Both the position numbers and the translations under genes were made by a program. A stretch of 64,000 nt of DNA from an uncultured Roseicyclus sp. (GTDB lineage Bacteria; Pseudomonadota; Alphaproteobacteria; Rhodobacterales; Rhodobacteraceae): assembly GCA_947489665.1 (NCBI GenBank), contig CANLEH010000001.1:902501-966500 (forward strand). Reading direction: 5' to 3'. This document shows, one piece after another, positions 26,073 through 34,394 of the stretch; position 1 is the first letter of the stretch, and each line of letters begins with the position of its first letter. Under the pieces are notes generated by a model. It was given only the letters and a program-made list of their open reading frames with translations, was not told the DNA's origin and made no database searches.

Positions 26073-26838
26073 TGGCGTTTCGGGGGCGACCCATCCGGTG
26101 AGCATCGCGATTTGCGGTGCGTCCCTGGGATCATGGCGTGTCGATGTCTCACGACGCATGGCGGATCGTGCGACCCTTGCGCGGGCCTATGATCGTCAAT
26201 CGACCCGCTGGCCGCGCGTGCTGCGCCGGTTCGGATTTCCGGCGGCGTATCGCACTTTGGCGGGCCGCGTGCTGGCGAAGGTCGGGCCGCGTGTCGGAGA
26301 AGGGCACTTACAGGTTCTGGACGCGGGCATTGGCACAGGTGCCATGGCGGAGGCCGTGGTCGATGCATGGGCCGGGCCCGTTGCGGTGAACGGTGTGGAT
26401 GTGTCCAACGCCATGTTGGTCGCTGCACGGAAACGATTGTCGGGGTGTGTGGAACGGCTGGATTTGCAGGTCGCGGACCTGACGGGGCTTCCCGAAAGCG
26501 ATAGGCAGTTTGATATGGTCCTTGCAGGCCACGTGCTGGAGCATACAGCAGACCCTGACATCGCCTTGGCGGAGGCCTACAGGGTGCTGCGGCCCGGCGG
26601 GTATCTGGTGGCTGCTGTTACCAAGCAATCGCTCGCCGGGGCTGCTATCGGCTTGATGTGGCGTGTCCGTAGCGCTGGGCCGGAACAGGTTGCCAGGTGG
26701 ATTAAGCGCGCGGGATTTGATGCGCCGGAGGTGGTCGACTTCACAGGCAAAGGTTTGGCGTCGTGGATGAGCATTGGCTATGTCGCGCGCAAACCGTTTG
26801 TGGATCAGCGTGGGGTTCGGTTGGCGTTGAATCGGTAG
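26065..26838 (+). CDS. Class I SAM-dependent methyltransferase
   Basis: A 257-residue methyltransferase. LDAGIGTGAMAEAV is the SAM-binding motif I, GVDVSNAML motif II region, FDMVLAGHVLEH motif III, and RVLRPGGYLV motif IV. The substrate is unknown. The start at 26065 overlaps the previous stop; the conserved part begins at the ATG at 26158 (MADRATLARAYDRQS), an equally good start since neither has a clear Shine-Dalgarno. Confidence 0.85.
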   Translation: MGDGVSGATHPVSIAICGASLGSWRVDVSRRMADRATLARAYDRQSTRWPRVLRRFGFPAAYRTLAGRVLAKVGPRVGEGHLQVLDAGIGTGAMAEAVVDAWAGPVAVNGVDVSNAMLVAARKRLSGCVERLDLQVADLTGLPESDRQFDMVLAGHVLEHTADPDIALAEAYRVLRPGGYLVAAVTKQSLAGAAIGLMWRVRSAGPEQVARWIKRAGFDAPEVVDFTGKGLASWMSIGYVARKPFVDQRGVRLALNR

Positions 26839-26953
26839 CAACGGTGGTTCGCATGCGGTGCGGCGGTGGCATGGGTTCATTGGGTCGTGGAATTCCCACC
26901 GCCTCTCGCATGTCTCGTGCTACGCTCCCCCTCCCAGACCCAAGGAGCACTCC

Positions 26954-27202
26954 ATGCCCAACGCCATCCCTCTTCGCATCGAAGACATCTACGTGCCCGC
27001 CAAGCGGAAGAAGACGTTGGAGGCGGAGAAGGTCGAGGCGCTGGCCAATGACATCCTCGAAAATGGGCAGACAACGCCCATTCGCGTGCGGGAGGGGAAG
27101 GGGCGGTATGTGCTCTTGGAGGGGTATCACCGGCTGGAGGCTCTGCGCGCGCTGGGGGAGGAGCGGGTGACGGTGTTCGTGACGCAGGCGCGATTGCACT
27201 GA
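26954..27202 (+). CDS. Small ParB-N/Srx-like domain protein
   Basis: An 82-residue protein consisting of a single ParB N-terminal-like domain. The pattern IYVPAKRKKTLEAEKVEALANDI and GYHRLEALRALG corresponds to ParB box-type NTP-binding motifs. It lacks the helix-turn-helix of chromosome-partition ParB. AAGGAG precedes the ATG. It ends directly against the convergent cdsA gene. Candidate roles include small ParB/sulfiredoxin-superfamily NTPase or kinase; none is shown. Confidence 0.8.
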   Translation: MPNAIPLRIEDIYVPAKRKKTLEAEKVEALANDILENGQTTPIRVREGKGRYVLLEGYHRLEALRALGEERVTVFVTQARLH

Positions 27203-28147
27203 CTACGACCAGACGAGTTGCGTCACGTGGTAGAAGATCGGGGCCGCGAAGATGACGCTGTCGAGTTGGTCCAGAAGGCCGCCCTGGCCGGGGATCAGGT
27301 GGGACCAATCCTTCACGCCCTTGTCGCGTTTGATCGCGGCGAAGACGAGGCTTCCGAACATGCCGGTGAGCGAGGCCAAAGCTGCCATGGCGGCGGCGCC
27401 AACGAGGCCGAAGGGGGTGACCCAGCTGAGGATGGCGCCGATGCACGCGGCGGCGAGGACGCCCACGATCATGCCTTCGACGGTTTTGGGTGAGATCTTG
27501 GGGGCGATCTTGCGGCGGCCGAAGCGGCGGCCCGCATAGTATTCGAACACGTCGCCCAATTGCACGACCATGGCGAAAAAGACGATCAGCAGGATCGAGC
27601 GGTCGGAGCCGTCGGGCATGTCGTAGGTCAGGAGTGCCGGGACGTGGGAGATGCAGAAGACGCAGATCATCAGGCCCCATTGCGTCTCGGCCACGCGGCC
27701 CATGAAGTTGGTGGCGTCGCCCCTGAGGGCGCTGACGATGGGCAGGAGCAGGAAGGCGTAGACGGGTATGAAGACCGTGAAGAGGGCGGTCCAGTCGAGG
27801 CCCACGAAGAGGTATTGGAGGGGCAGGATCACGAAGCAGGCAAGGGCCAGCGACAGGTGATCGGCGCGGCGTTTGCGCGCGAAGGTGAGGAATTCGCGCA
27901 AGGCGGCGAAAGAGGCGAAGGCGAAGAGGAGGAGGATGCCGATCCGGCCTGCGAGGACGGCGAGGGTCAGCAGGATGGCGAGGCCCCACCAGGTGTGGAC
28001 GCGCATGTTGAAGGCCTCGACCACGGGGTCGGTCTGGCCGGAGGGTTGGCGCAGGCGCAAGGCTTCGCCGATGATCGTGAACGCGATCAGGATGCCGGTG
28101 ACGGCGAGGCCGAGGATGGCGACGTCTGTGGTGGTCTCGGGCGTCAT
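27203..28147 (-). CDS. cdsA: Phosphatidate cytidylyltransferase
   Basis: A 314-residue polytopic inner-membrane enzyme that converts phosphatidate and CTP to CDP-diacylglycerol. Some eight helices are visible. The CDP-alcohol signature is at the C-terminus: KRDKGVKDWSHLIPGQGG then LLDQLDS. Its ATG overlaps the upstream plsC-like gene stop (ATGA), so acyltransferase and CDP-DAG steps are coupled. Confidence 0.93.
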   Translation of the reverse strand: MTPETTTDVAILGLAVTGILIAFTIIGEALRLRQPSGQTDPVVEAFNMRVHTWWGLAILLTLAVLAGRIGILLLFAFASFAALREFLTFARKRRADHLSLALACFVILPLQYLFVGLDWTALFTVFIPVYAFLLLPIVSALRGDATNFMGRVAETQWGLMICVFCISHVPALLTYDMPDGSDRSILLIVFFAMVVQLGDVFEYYAGRRFGRRKIAPKISPKTVEGMIVGVLAAACIGAILSWVTPFGLVGAAAMAALASLTGMFGSLVFAAIKRDKGVKDWSHLIPGQGGLLDQLDSVIFAAPIFYHVTQLVWS

Positions 28148-28836
28148 GGGGCGGGCTCCGCAGCCCGCTCAGGCGTGACGATTTCGTCTCTGTTTTCTGG
28201 CGCGAGGGCGACCAGCGCATCGGCGGCGCGTTTGAGGAAGGCGTCTTTGCTTTCGCCTTCTTCTACATGAATGGGCGCGCCGAAGGTGACGGTGCAGATG
28301 AGCGGCAGGGGGATAATCTCGCCCTTGGGCATGATCTCGTTGAGGTTGGCGACCCAGGTGGGGACGAGATCGACGTGGGGGCGCGCCTTGCCCATGTTGT
28401 AGAGGCCCGATTTGAAGGGCAGGAGGGGATCGTCGGTCATATTCCGATTGCCCTCGGGGAAGATGATCAGCGACGAGCCCTCGTCGAGCGCTTCGATGAT
28501 CTTGTCGAGGGGTTTGTCGTCGACCTCGGGCCGACGGTCGATGAGGACGCAGTTGAAGACTTCCGGGCCCACAAACGCGCGCAGCTTGTTCTTGAGCCAA
28601 TAATCGGCGGCGGCGACGGGGCGGGTCTGACGGCGCATATGGCCGGGCAGGACCGTCCAGATCATTGGCATGTCGCCGTTGGAGACATGGTTGGCGTAGT
28701 AGACGCGTTGCTTGGCCACAGGCTCGATCCCGCGCCAATCGGCGCGGACGGCGGTGATGAAGCGGGCCACAAATGCCAGCGCATGGCCCACGGCGCGGGC
28801 CGCGATGCGGCGGGGAAGTGACGCAAGGTCAGTCAT
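28144..28836 (-). CDS. 1-acyl-sn-glycerol-3-phosphate acyltransferase-like (PlsC family)
   Basis: A 230-residue acyltransferase. NHVSNGD gives the HX4D catalytic motif, FPEGNRN the glycerophosphate-binding motif, and PLICTVTFGAPI the family's fourth block. It acts on lysophospholipids at the inner membrane. It precedes cdsA in one operon. Confidence 0.9.
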   Translation of the reverse strand: MTDLASLPRRIAARAVGHALAFVARFITAVRADWRGIEPVAKQRVYYANHVSNGDMPMIWTVLPGHMRRQTRPVAAADYWLKNKLRAFVGPEVFNCVLIDRRPEVDDKPLDKIIEALDEGSSLIIFPEGNRNMTDDPLLPFKSGLYNMGKARPHVDLVPTWVANLNEIMPKGEIIPLPLICTVTFGAPIHVEEGESKDAFLKRAADALVALAPENRDEIVTPERAAEPAP

Positions 28837-28877
28837 TTAGCTGTTGTGGCAGAGGTTTCGGATGAAAGGAAGGGCGA

Positions 28878-29468
28878 TCAGGCGCGGGGTAAAGGCAGGG
28901 CAGGCGCGGTGAGCGCGCCATAGGTGGCCCCGCCGAGACCGCCGCAAAGGCTTGCAAGGGCAAGGCCTGCCCAGAGCGGCCATGCGCCAGCCCCTTCGAC
29001 GGGCAACAGGCATTGCCGGGTCACGATTTGCGCGCCGGCCGCGATGGAGATCAGAAGCAAGCTCCACCCCACGATGCTGAGCGGGATCCATCTGCGCGGA
29101 TCCGGGCGGGGGCGGGACAGGACCCATTGCGCAGTGCCGCAGACCAACCCGAAAAACATCGCGCTGGGCAGGATGCCAAACAGATTGCCACCGTCGGACG
29201 ATGGGCCGTCTGACGGGAGGAGTTCAGGCAGCACGAAACCAAGCACAATGCCGAGCGCCGTGGCGAGGCCCCAGAGGCGACCTGACGCCCCAAGCGCGCG
29301 CACGGCGCGGGCCTGTGTGGTCGCAGTGAAGGCAGCCATGGCGATTAGGTAGAGCGCCATCGCCTCCACCGGCGTGGCCCACCCATAGAATATGGCAATG
29401 CTGGCCAATCCAAAGAGAAGCCCAACACCGGCATGGCTGATCGCTGACGTCACAATCCAAGCGCGCAT
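28878..29468 (-). CDS. Polytopic membrane protein, unknown function
   Basis: A 196-residue protein with about five hydrophobic helices and short polar loops, one rich in Ser, Asp and Gly (PSDGPSSDGGN). No family is recognised. The frame is open upstream to 29609 but hydropathy and the divergent gene favour the ATG at 29468. It precedes plsC by 41 bp in the same direction and may be cotranscribed. Confidence 0.7.
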   Translation of the reverse strand: MRAWIVTSAISHAGVGLLFGLASIAIFYGWATPVEAMALYLIAMAAFTATTQARAVRALGASGRLWGLATALGIVLGFVLPELLPSDGPSSDGGNLFGILPSAMFFGLVCGTAQWVLSRPRPDPRRWIPLSIVGWSLLLISIAAGAQIVTRQCLLPVEGAGAWPLWAGLALASLCGGLGGATYGALTAPALPLPRA

Positions 29469-29596
29469 GGTGGCAACGCTATCAGCCGCATTTCCATGCG
29501 CAAATCCGTGATTTGATTGGATGGGCCGTTTCTGGCATAGAAAGCGGCAGAGCAGTGACGGGCAAAAGACCCGCAGATTTCGGTAACGAGGCACAA

Positions 29597-29908
29597 ATGA
29601 AATTTTCAAATACGTGGGCCAAATCGCTGGCCTTGGCCGTATTCATGGCCGTTCCCACATCCGTTTCGGCAAACCCCATCGAGCGGGCGTGCAATGCATC
29701 AGACCGCGATGCGTCGCGGTCGTTATGTTCGTGCATCGGGGATGTGGCGGGGGATCTGCTGACCCGCGCGCAAATGCGCGAAGGGGCGCGGTGGTTCGAT
29801 GATCCGCAACGGGCGCAGGACACCCGCCAATCCGATCGCGCGAGCGACGAGGAGATGTGGCAGGCCTGGCGGACCTTCTCGACCGCAGCCCAACAACGCT
29901 GCGGGTAA
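29597..29908 (+). CDS. Small periplasmic Cys-containing protein
   Basis: A 103-residue protein with a signal peptide (KSLALAVFMAVPTSVSA) and a mature chain of about 78 residues with four cysteines (ERACNAS, LCSCIGD, QQRCG). This pattern suggests disulfides or metal binding. Function unknown. Divergent from the membrane protein gene; a hairpin array starts 8 bp after its stop. Confidence 0.7.
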   Translation: MKFSNTWAKSLALAVFMAVPTSVSANPIERACNASDRDASRSLCSCIGDVAGDLLTRAQMREGARWFDDPQRAQDTRQSDRASDEEMWQAWRTFSTAAQQRCG

Positions 29909-29915
29909 GGTCGTA

Positions 29916-29998
29916 CGCGGAAAACGCGCGTTTTCCGCGCCCGCCGCCGCGGGCGGGGATTTCTGGAGAAATCCCAAACGGAAAACTGGAGTTTTCCG
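29916..29998. repeat. Array of four consecutive hairpins
   Basis: Four inverted repeats in 83 bp. A perfect 24-bp palindrome (29916-29939) is centred on CGCG. A CCCGCC/GGCGGG stem spans 29940-29957. GGGATTTCT-GG-AGAAATCCC is at 29956-29975. CGGAAAACT-GG-AGTTTTCCG is at 29979-29998. The first and last share GGAAAAC. No T-run follows, so it is not an ordinary terminator. Confidence 0.8.
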
Positions 29999-30004
29999 AT
30001 CTGT

Positions 30005-30110
30005 CTAGAGCACTTTGCGTTTGATTTGAATCGCAACCCGCTGCCTCGCGCCGATGGCGCGAACGCGGAACGCGATAAGAGTGCCGCAGATAAAGCGCAA
30101 AGTGCTTTAG
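30005..30110. mobile_element. MITE-like inverted-repeat element, copy 1
   Basis: A 106-bp element bounded by CTAG and TTAG. The ends CTAGAGCACTTTGCG and (reverse complement) CTAAAGCACTTTGCG form a 15-bp imperfect terminal inverted repeat. An internal TCGCGCC-GAT-GGCGCGA stem is present. It differs at about seven positions from the element at 38442-38547 and has no coding capacity. A TA at each end would fit an IS630/mariner-type target. Its right end contains the stop codon of the phosphatase gene. Confidence 0.85.
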
Positions 30111-30532
30111 CTAAGACGCTTCGCCCAGGCTTGGGCGGCTTCCTCGATCAAATCCAGTGCACCGTCGAAATCGCCGGTATAGTACGGGTCGGGCACGGCC
30201 CCGCCGCCCACGGGCTCGCGGAACAAAGCGATATTGTCCGCGTCAGGCGCCAGTTCGCGCAGGTCCTTCAGGTTTTCGGCATCCATGGCGAGCACAAGAT
30301 CGAACGCCGCGAAATCGGCAGGCGTGACCTGGCGCGCGCGTAAGGGCGTCAGGTCATAGCCGCGCGCCTCAGCAGCCTCAATAGCGGGCGGATAGGGCGG
30401 CTTGCCGATATGCCAGTTTCCGGTGCCTGCACTGTCAATCCGCGCCTCGGGCAAGTGGGCGCGCAGCACGGCTTCTGCGGTGGGTGATCGGCAGATATTG
30501 CCGAGACAGACGACGAGGATAGAGTGGGGCAT
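30107..30532 (-). CDS. Low-molecular-weight protein-tyrosine phosphatase
   Basis: A 141-residue phosphatase with the P-loop CLGNICRS (C9-x5-R15) near the N-terminus and the general-acid loop VPDPYY. It dephosphorylates protein tyrosines; in some bacteria it pairs with capsule-control kinases, but no kinase is next to it. The last codon and the TAA stop lie inside the MITE-like repeat, so the C-terminus may have been reset by that insertion. Confidence 0.93.
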   Translation of the reverse strand: MPHSILVVCLGNICRSPTAEAVLRAHLPEARIDSAGTGNWHIGKPPYPPAIEAAEARGYDLTPLRARQVTPADFAAFDLVLAMDAENLKDLRELAPDADNIALFREPVGGGAVPDPYYTGDFDGALDLIEEAAQAWAKRLS

Positions 30533-30570
30533 GACAGGAAGGTCTGACGATTACGTGGAAAGGGCAAGGG

Positions 30571-31155
30571 ATGTTGCGATTGTTGAGGGGCGTTTCATTT
30601 GCGTTCGCCGGGGCTCTGGCGGCGATGCCTGCAGGCGGACAAGAAGCGCCGTGGTATGCTTTGGGCGAGCATTTGCTAATCGACATACCGGAGGGGGCCA
30701 TTTTCCTGAGCGGTCAGGATTACGACGGCAGCTATGTCGAGGATTACGTGCTGGAGGAGAACGGTCAGGGGGTCGCGTTAACGGGGCTTCGGATCTTTCG
30801 GACGCGTGAGGATCACCCCTTCAGTGCGGTGAGCGCACTGGAGGCCGCGCAGACAGTACTTGGCGGGATCGAGGCGGCCTGCCCTGCGCTCGTGACCAAT
30901 GACCGTGCCCTGCTTCGCGTCGATGACAGGCCAGGATTGTCCTATGACGTGACCTGCCCTTCCGATGCAGCACAGGGGCGCCGGGCGGAGCATACCATCC
31001 TGACAGCCGTGGCGGGACCCGAGCGCATGCATGTTTTTCTGCTGCAAGCGAGCGACGAAAGCAGTGCAGAGGCACTGGCCGCGCATGCAGCGCGCATCGA
31101 GGGGGCGCAATTCTGCCGCCTGCACTCGGCCGACGGTCCATGCCATGCCGATTAA
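30571..31155 (+). CDS. Predicted exported protein, unknown function
   Basis: A 194-residue protein with a signal peptide (RGVSFAFAGALAAMPAGGQ). The mature domain has four cysteines (EAACPAL, DVTCPSD, QFCRL, GPCHAD). No family recognised. Its last 11 bp overlap the sirtuin start (ATGCCGATTAA), so the two are coupled. Divergent from the phosphatase gene. Confidence 0.75.
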   Translation: MLRLLRGVSFAFAGALAAMPAGGQEAPWYALGEHLLIDIPEGAIFLSGQDYDGSYVEDYVLEENGQGVALTGLRIFRTREDHPFSAVSALEAAQTVLGGIEAACPALVTNDRALLRVDDRPGLSYDVTCPSDAAQGRRAEHTILTAVAGPERMHVFLLQASDESSAEALAAHAARIEGAQFCRLHSADGPCHAD

Positions 31156-31852
31156 GCCGGATCGCATCGTTGTCCTGACGGGTGCGGGGGTCTCGGCCGA
31201 GTCGGGGCTGGGCACGTTCCGGGACAAAGACGGACTTTGGACGAAATACGATCTGGCGGAGGTGGCCACGCCTGAAGGCTTTGCGGCTGATCCGGCGAAA
31301 GTGCACGATTTCTACAATGCGCGGCGAGCTAATGCGCTGGAGGCGGAGGTGAATGCCGCCCACAGCGCGCTTGCGCGGCTGGAGGCCGCCGGTGCGCTGA
31401 TCGTGACGCAGAACGTGGATGACCTGCATGAGCGTGCGGGCGCCACGGGCGTGATCCATATGCATGGAGAGTTGATGCGGGCGCTATGTGCCGGGTGTGG
31501 CGCGACCTGGGACGCACCGCGCGTGATGGCGGTGGACGATGCCTGCGCCGCTTGCGGCGGCGGGCCTACGCGGCCCGACATTGTCTGGTTCGGTGAAATC
31601 CCTTACCACATGGAGCGGATTGTAGACGCGCTGGAGGCTTGTGATCTGTTCGTGGCCATAGGCACCTCGGGCGAGGTCTATCCGGCGGCGGGCTTCGTGG
31701 AGGAGGCGCGGCGCGCAGGTGCGGCGACGCTGGAGATCAACCTGGAGGCGACCGGCGGTCGGTTTGACCGCCGCATCCTTGGCGCGGCCTCGGACGTTGT
31801 GCCGGCCTGGGTGGATGAGGTTCTGGGTGTTCAGCCTGGTTTGTCGGCATAG
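31145..31852 (+). CDS. cobB: NAD-dependent protein deacylase, sirtuin CobB type
   Basis: A 235-residue sirtuin that removes acyl groups from lysines using NAD. GAGVSAESGLGTFR and TQNVDDLHERAG bind NAD; HMHGEL carries the catalytic His. Four zinc cysteines are present as CAGC and CAAC. FYNARR supplies the Tyr/Arg pair associated with desuccinylase activity in class III sirtuins. The start at 31145 overlaps the upstream gene. The 3' end overlaps the UbiG-like gene tail to tail by 22 bp. Confidence 0.92.
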   Translation: MPIKPDRIVVLTGAGVSAESGLGTFRDKDGLWTKYDLAEVATPEGFAADPAKVHDFYNARRANALEAEVNAAHSALARLEAAGALIVTQNVDDLHERAGATGVIHMHGELMRALCAGCGATWDAPRVMAVDDACAACGGGPTRPDIVWFGEIPYHMERIVDALEACDLFVAIGTSGEVYPAAGFVEEARRAGAATLEINLEATGGRFDRRILGAASDVVPAWVDEVLGVQPGLSA

Positions 31853-32541
31853 CCCATGTAGATCACGGTCTTCAGCGGCAGCGGCCCAAAGGTGAAATCG
31901 CCGCGCCGGTTGATCCCGCGCGGGCCAAGACCGGTTTGAGGGCCGGGTGTGAGGCCTGCTTTTGTCAGACCATCTGTGAGTTCGGATGGAGTGATGAACA
32001 TTTCCGGGTCGTGCGTGCCTTTGGGCAGCAGGCGCAGCAAATCCTCGGCGACGGTGATTGTCGCGAGCCGTGCGACGGGGTTGCGGTTGATCGTGTCATA
32101 GAGGAACCGACCGCCGGGTTTCAGCACGCGGGCGATCTCGGACAGGACCGTTTCCAGGTCCTGCACATGTTCCAGCACGTCGACGCAGACCACGGCATCG
32201 AAGCTGGCGGTGGGGTAGGGCAGGCTTTCGCCCACACCGGTGGAATAGCGGATGTCTTTTCCGGTCTGGGCGGCGTGCTGACGAGCGGCCGCGATGGCTT
32301 GGGCGGCGGGGTCGATGCCGGTGACCTGTGCGCCCTTGTCGTGCAGCGCTTCGGCCATGAAGCCGCCTGCGCAACCCAGATCGAGCACGCTCTTGCCGTG
32401 CCAATCAATGTGGCGGTCGAACCATTTGAGCCGCCCTGGGACGAGGTTTTTGAGCGTGCGCACCCAGCGTATATCGTCGGACCACCACCGGTCCGCGACA
32501 TCATCGTAGATGTCGAGGTTATTGCGCTGTGTTTGAGGCAT
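31831..32541 (-). CDS. UbiG-like SAM-dependent methyltransferase
   Basis: A 236-residue methyltransferase resembling 3-demethylubiquinol O-methyltransferase. IYDDVADRWWSDD at the N-terminus, LDLGCAGGFMAEAL as motif I, and VDVLEHVQDLETVL follow the UbiG pattern, and FITPSELTDGL lies near the C-terminus. Roseobacters often have a second, more canonical ubiG, so this may be a paralogue with another substrate. Confidence 0.8.
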   Translation of the reverse strand: MPQTQRNNLDIYDDVADRWWSDDIRWVRTLKNLVPGRLKWFDRHIDWHGKSVLDLGCAGGFMAEALHDKGAQVTGIDPAAQAIAAARQHAAQTGKDIRYSTGVGESLPYPTASFDAVVCVDVLEHVQDLETVLSEIARVLKPGGRFLYDTINRNPVARLATITVAEDLLRLLPKGTHDPEMFITPSELTDGLTKAGLTPGPQTGLGPRGINRRGDFTFGPLPLKTVIYMGYADKPG

Positions 32542-33352
32542 TGTCGTTCAGCTTTCGGGGAAGGCGGGGGATCGCATAGGGGACGCGGCCTTTATAGGTT
32601 TCGAAATCGGCCCCGTAGCGGGCTTTGAAGCGACGCTCTTTCAGGATCGGGGCGAGCAGGCAGTAGGCGCTCAGGCTCAGGGCCAGCGCCAGTTGGTCAG
32701 GCGTCCAGACCGGAACGGTCCAGAGCGTCAGCGCGAAGGCCACGTAGATCGGCTGCCGGATGATGCGGAAGGTGCCGGTGGTGGGCATGGGAGGGAAGCG
32801 GGGGGCGCGTTTGGCGGCCAGCGACATCCATCCCAGCGCACCCGACTGCACCTCGGCCCCTGCATCGAAGCTGGCTTTCATCAGCAAGAGCCAGGCGGCT
32901 GCATAGGCCGTACAAATGGCCGCGAAAGCCGCGCCTTCGGCCCGCCACCAGACGATGCCGGAGGGTGTCCAGAGCGCGAACAGGGCCAGCAACTGGACCG
33001 AGGCGATGATGGCGTAGGTCGTCGTCGACAGCGTCTGGCCATGCCCGGCAGGGGCGAGTTTGCTGAGGAGCCTGCCGCCACGTTTGGACAGCAGAACGGA
33101 ATGCATCAGCGGAAATTGCGCGACTAGCAGGGCGTTGGCGAAGATGTGCCATGGGGCTGGAACCCGCCCGAGGCTTTCGGACATGCCGAAGAACATCGCC
33201 GCGATCATGGCCAGCACCGCCAAACCGAAAATCGTGTGGCAGGCCACACCATAGGCGTAGGCCAGCGCGATACGGCGGGTGCCTGCGGGCGGGCGGAGCG
33301 CGCCGGTGATCAGGGAGATCAGAGGTTGAATATGGCCGGGATCTTGCGTCAT
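32519..33352 (-). CDS. Isoprenylcysteine-methyltransferase/NnrU-like membrane protein
   Basis: A 277-residue polytopic membrane protein with about six helices. The C-terminal part (FRIIRQPIYVAFALTLW, LKERRFKARYGADFETY) matches the ICMT/PEMT-like methyltransferase core, where HP or QP, E and R residues bind SAM. The ATG at 33352 is chosen because the upstream extension is not hydrophobic. Its end overlaps the UbiG-like gene by 23 bp. Confidence 0.8.
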   Translation of the reverse strand: MTQDPGHIQPLISLITGALRPPAGTRRIALAYAYGVACHTIFGLAVLAMIAAMFFGMSESLGRVPAPWHIFANALLVAQFPLMHSVLLSKRGGRLLSKLAPAGHGQTLSTTTYAIIASVQLLALFALWTPSGIVWWRAEGAAFAAICTAYAAAWLLLMKASFDAGAEVQSGALGWMSLAAKRAPRFPPMPTTGTFRIIRQPIYVAFALTLWTVPVWTPDQLALALSLSAYCLLAPILKERRFKARYGADFETYKGRVPYAIPRLPRKLNDNASNTAQ

Positions 33353-33390
33353 GGAGCGCAAGATAGTGCGCCCCATCACATGCCAAGGAA

Positions 33391-33416
33391 GGCGGGCGAT
33401 GGGTCTCAGGCCCGCC
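33391..33416 (-). terminator. Candidate terminator of the copper-chaperone gene
   Basis: On the minus strand GGCGGGC...GCCCGCC forms a 7-bp GC stem, then TTCCTT, 25 bp after the PCu(A)C stop. The U-tract is short. Confidence 0.45.
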
Positions 33417-33440
33417 CGCCCGTACGGTCCAAGTCCCCAA

Positions 33441-33941
33441 TCAGCCGTCGGAATGGCCGGAATGCTCGGCGTCGCCGCCATGCGCGCCGTTGCCACCCGT
33501 CAAAGCCTCAACAGCGGCGTTGTCGACGGTGACAGTGATCGTCTCAGGCAGCCAGACATCGAAGAACAAGAGCAACTCGAACGTATCGCCCTGTTCCAGC
33601 GGCTGCGACAGACCCAGCAGCATGATATGGTCGCCACCGGGGCGCAGCAGGTGGCCTTCGCCTGAGGGGATGGCGATGCCATCTTCCAGCTCCATCATGC
33701 GCATGACGCCAGCATCGTCCTGCATATGAGTGTGGATTTCGATGCGCTCGGCCACGTCGCCTTCGACGCGGAACAAGCGGTCATCCTCATCGGAATGGTT
33801 GCGCAACGAGATATAGACGGCGGCGCTTTGCGCCCCGGCATGGGTCACGCGCGCAACGGCATCCTCGATGACCATATGGGCGGAGGCGGTGGAGGGCAAA
33901 GCCGCAAGGGCGGCGGCCAGAAGGGTCGATTTGAAGGTCAT
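33441..33941 (-). CDS. Periplasmic copper chaperone PCu(A)C family
   Basis: A 166-residue exported protein with a signal ending in TASA. The copper-binding set is present: IHTHM, MRMMELEDG, and the distant HIMLLG (H-x-M). The C-terminal tail GNGAHGGDAEHSGHSDG is His-rich, likely an extra metal-binding tail. It delivers copper to cytochrome oxidase assembly factors. The DUF2946-type gene lies 41 bp upstream. Confidence 0.92.
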   Translation of the reverse strand: MTFKSTLLAAALAALPSTASAHMVIEDAVARVTHAGAQSAAVYISLRNHSDEDDRLFRVEGDVAERIEIHTHMQDDAGVMRMMELEDGIAIPSGEGHLLRPGGDHIMLLGLSQPLEQGDTFELLLFFDVWLPETITVTVDNAAVEALTGGNGAHGGDAEHSGHSDG

Positions 33942-33982
33942 GGTTCGTCTCGTCTTGTCTGTTTGAATTGGAAAGGCATGGC

Positions 33983-34336
33983 TCAGGCCGCGAGCGGGGG
34001 CGCGCGGGCGTGGCGATCGGATCTGAAAGACGAAACTGCAGGTAAGGCTGGTGGCACCGGCAAATCAGCCCGTAGCACGGTGGCCACCGGGTCCAGCGGC
34101 GGTGCGGAGGGGCTAAAGCCCAGGGCCAGATGGCAAACCGGACACTCGGCTGAAGATACGGCGCGCCCATCCGCATCGAGGATCGGCAGGCCAGCCTGGT
34201 CGAGTAGGATCTGCGGTGCGCCTGTCCCGCAATAGCCGCCGGCGGCGGCCATGCGCGTCTCTGCCACGACAGCGGCAAGGCTGGTCAGCACAAGGCAAAG
34301 CGCAAAGAGTGTGGATGTGGCGAGACGATGCATCAT
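33983..34336 (-). CDS. DUF2946-like small exported protein
   Basis: A 117-residue protein with a signal-type N-terminus (TLFALCLVLTSLAAVVA) and CPVCH in the middle. The basic Ala/Pro-rich end (HARAPPLAA) is characteristic of DUF2946. The family usually accompanies copper or iron transport genes, which fits its place before the PCu(A)C gene. Exact role unknown. Confidence 0.7.
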   Translation of the reverse strand: MMHRLATSTLFALCLVLTSLAAVVAETRMAAAGGYCGTGAPQILLDQAGLPILDADGRAVSSAECPVCHLALGFSPSAPPLDPVATVLRADLPVPPALPAVSSFRSDRHARAPPLAA

Positions 34337-34394
34337 TGGGAACAGACGTACAGGAGCGCCGTTCAGCCGTCATGTGTCAAATTGGGCGGTGGCT

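Noticed and set aside
26877-28220. Pro/Arg-rich 447-codon minus frame over cdsA
   Set aside because: Biased shadow composition; cdsA in another frame has the complete CDP-alcohol signature.
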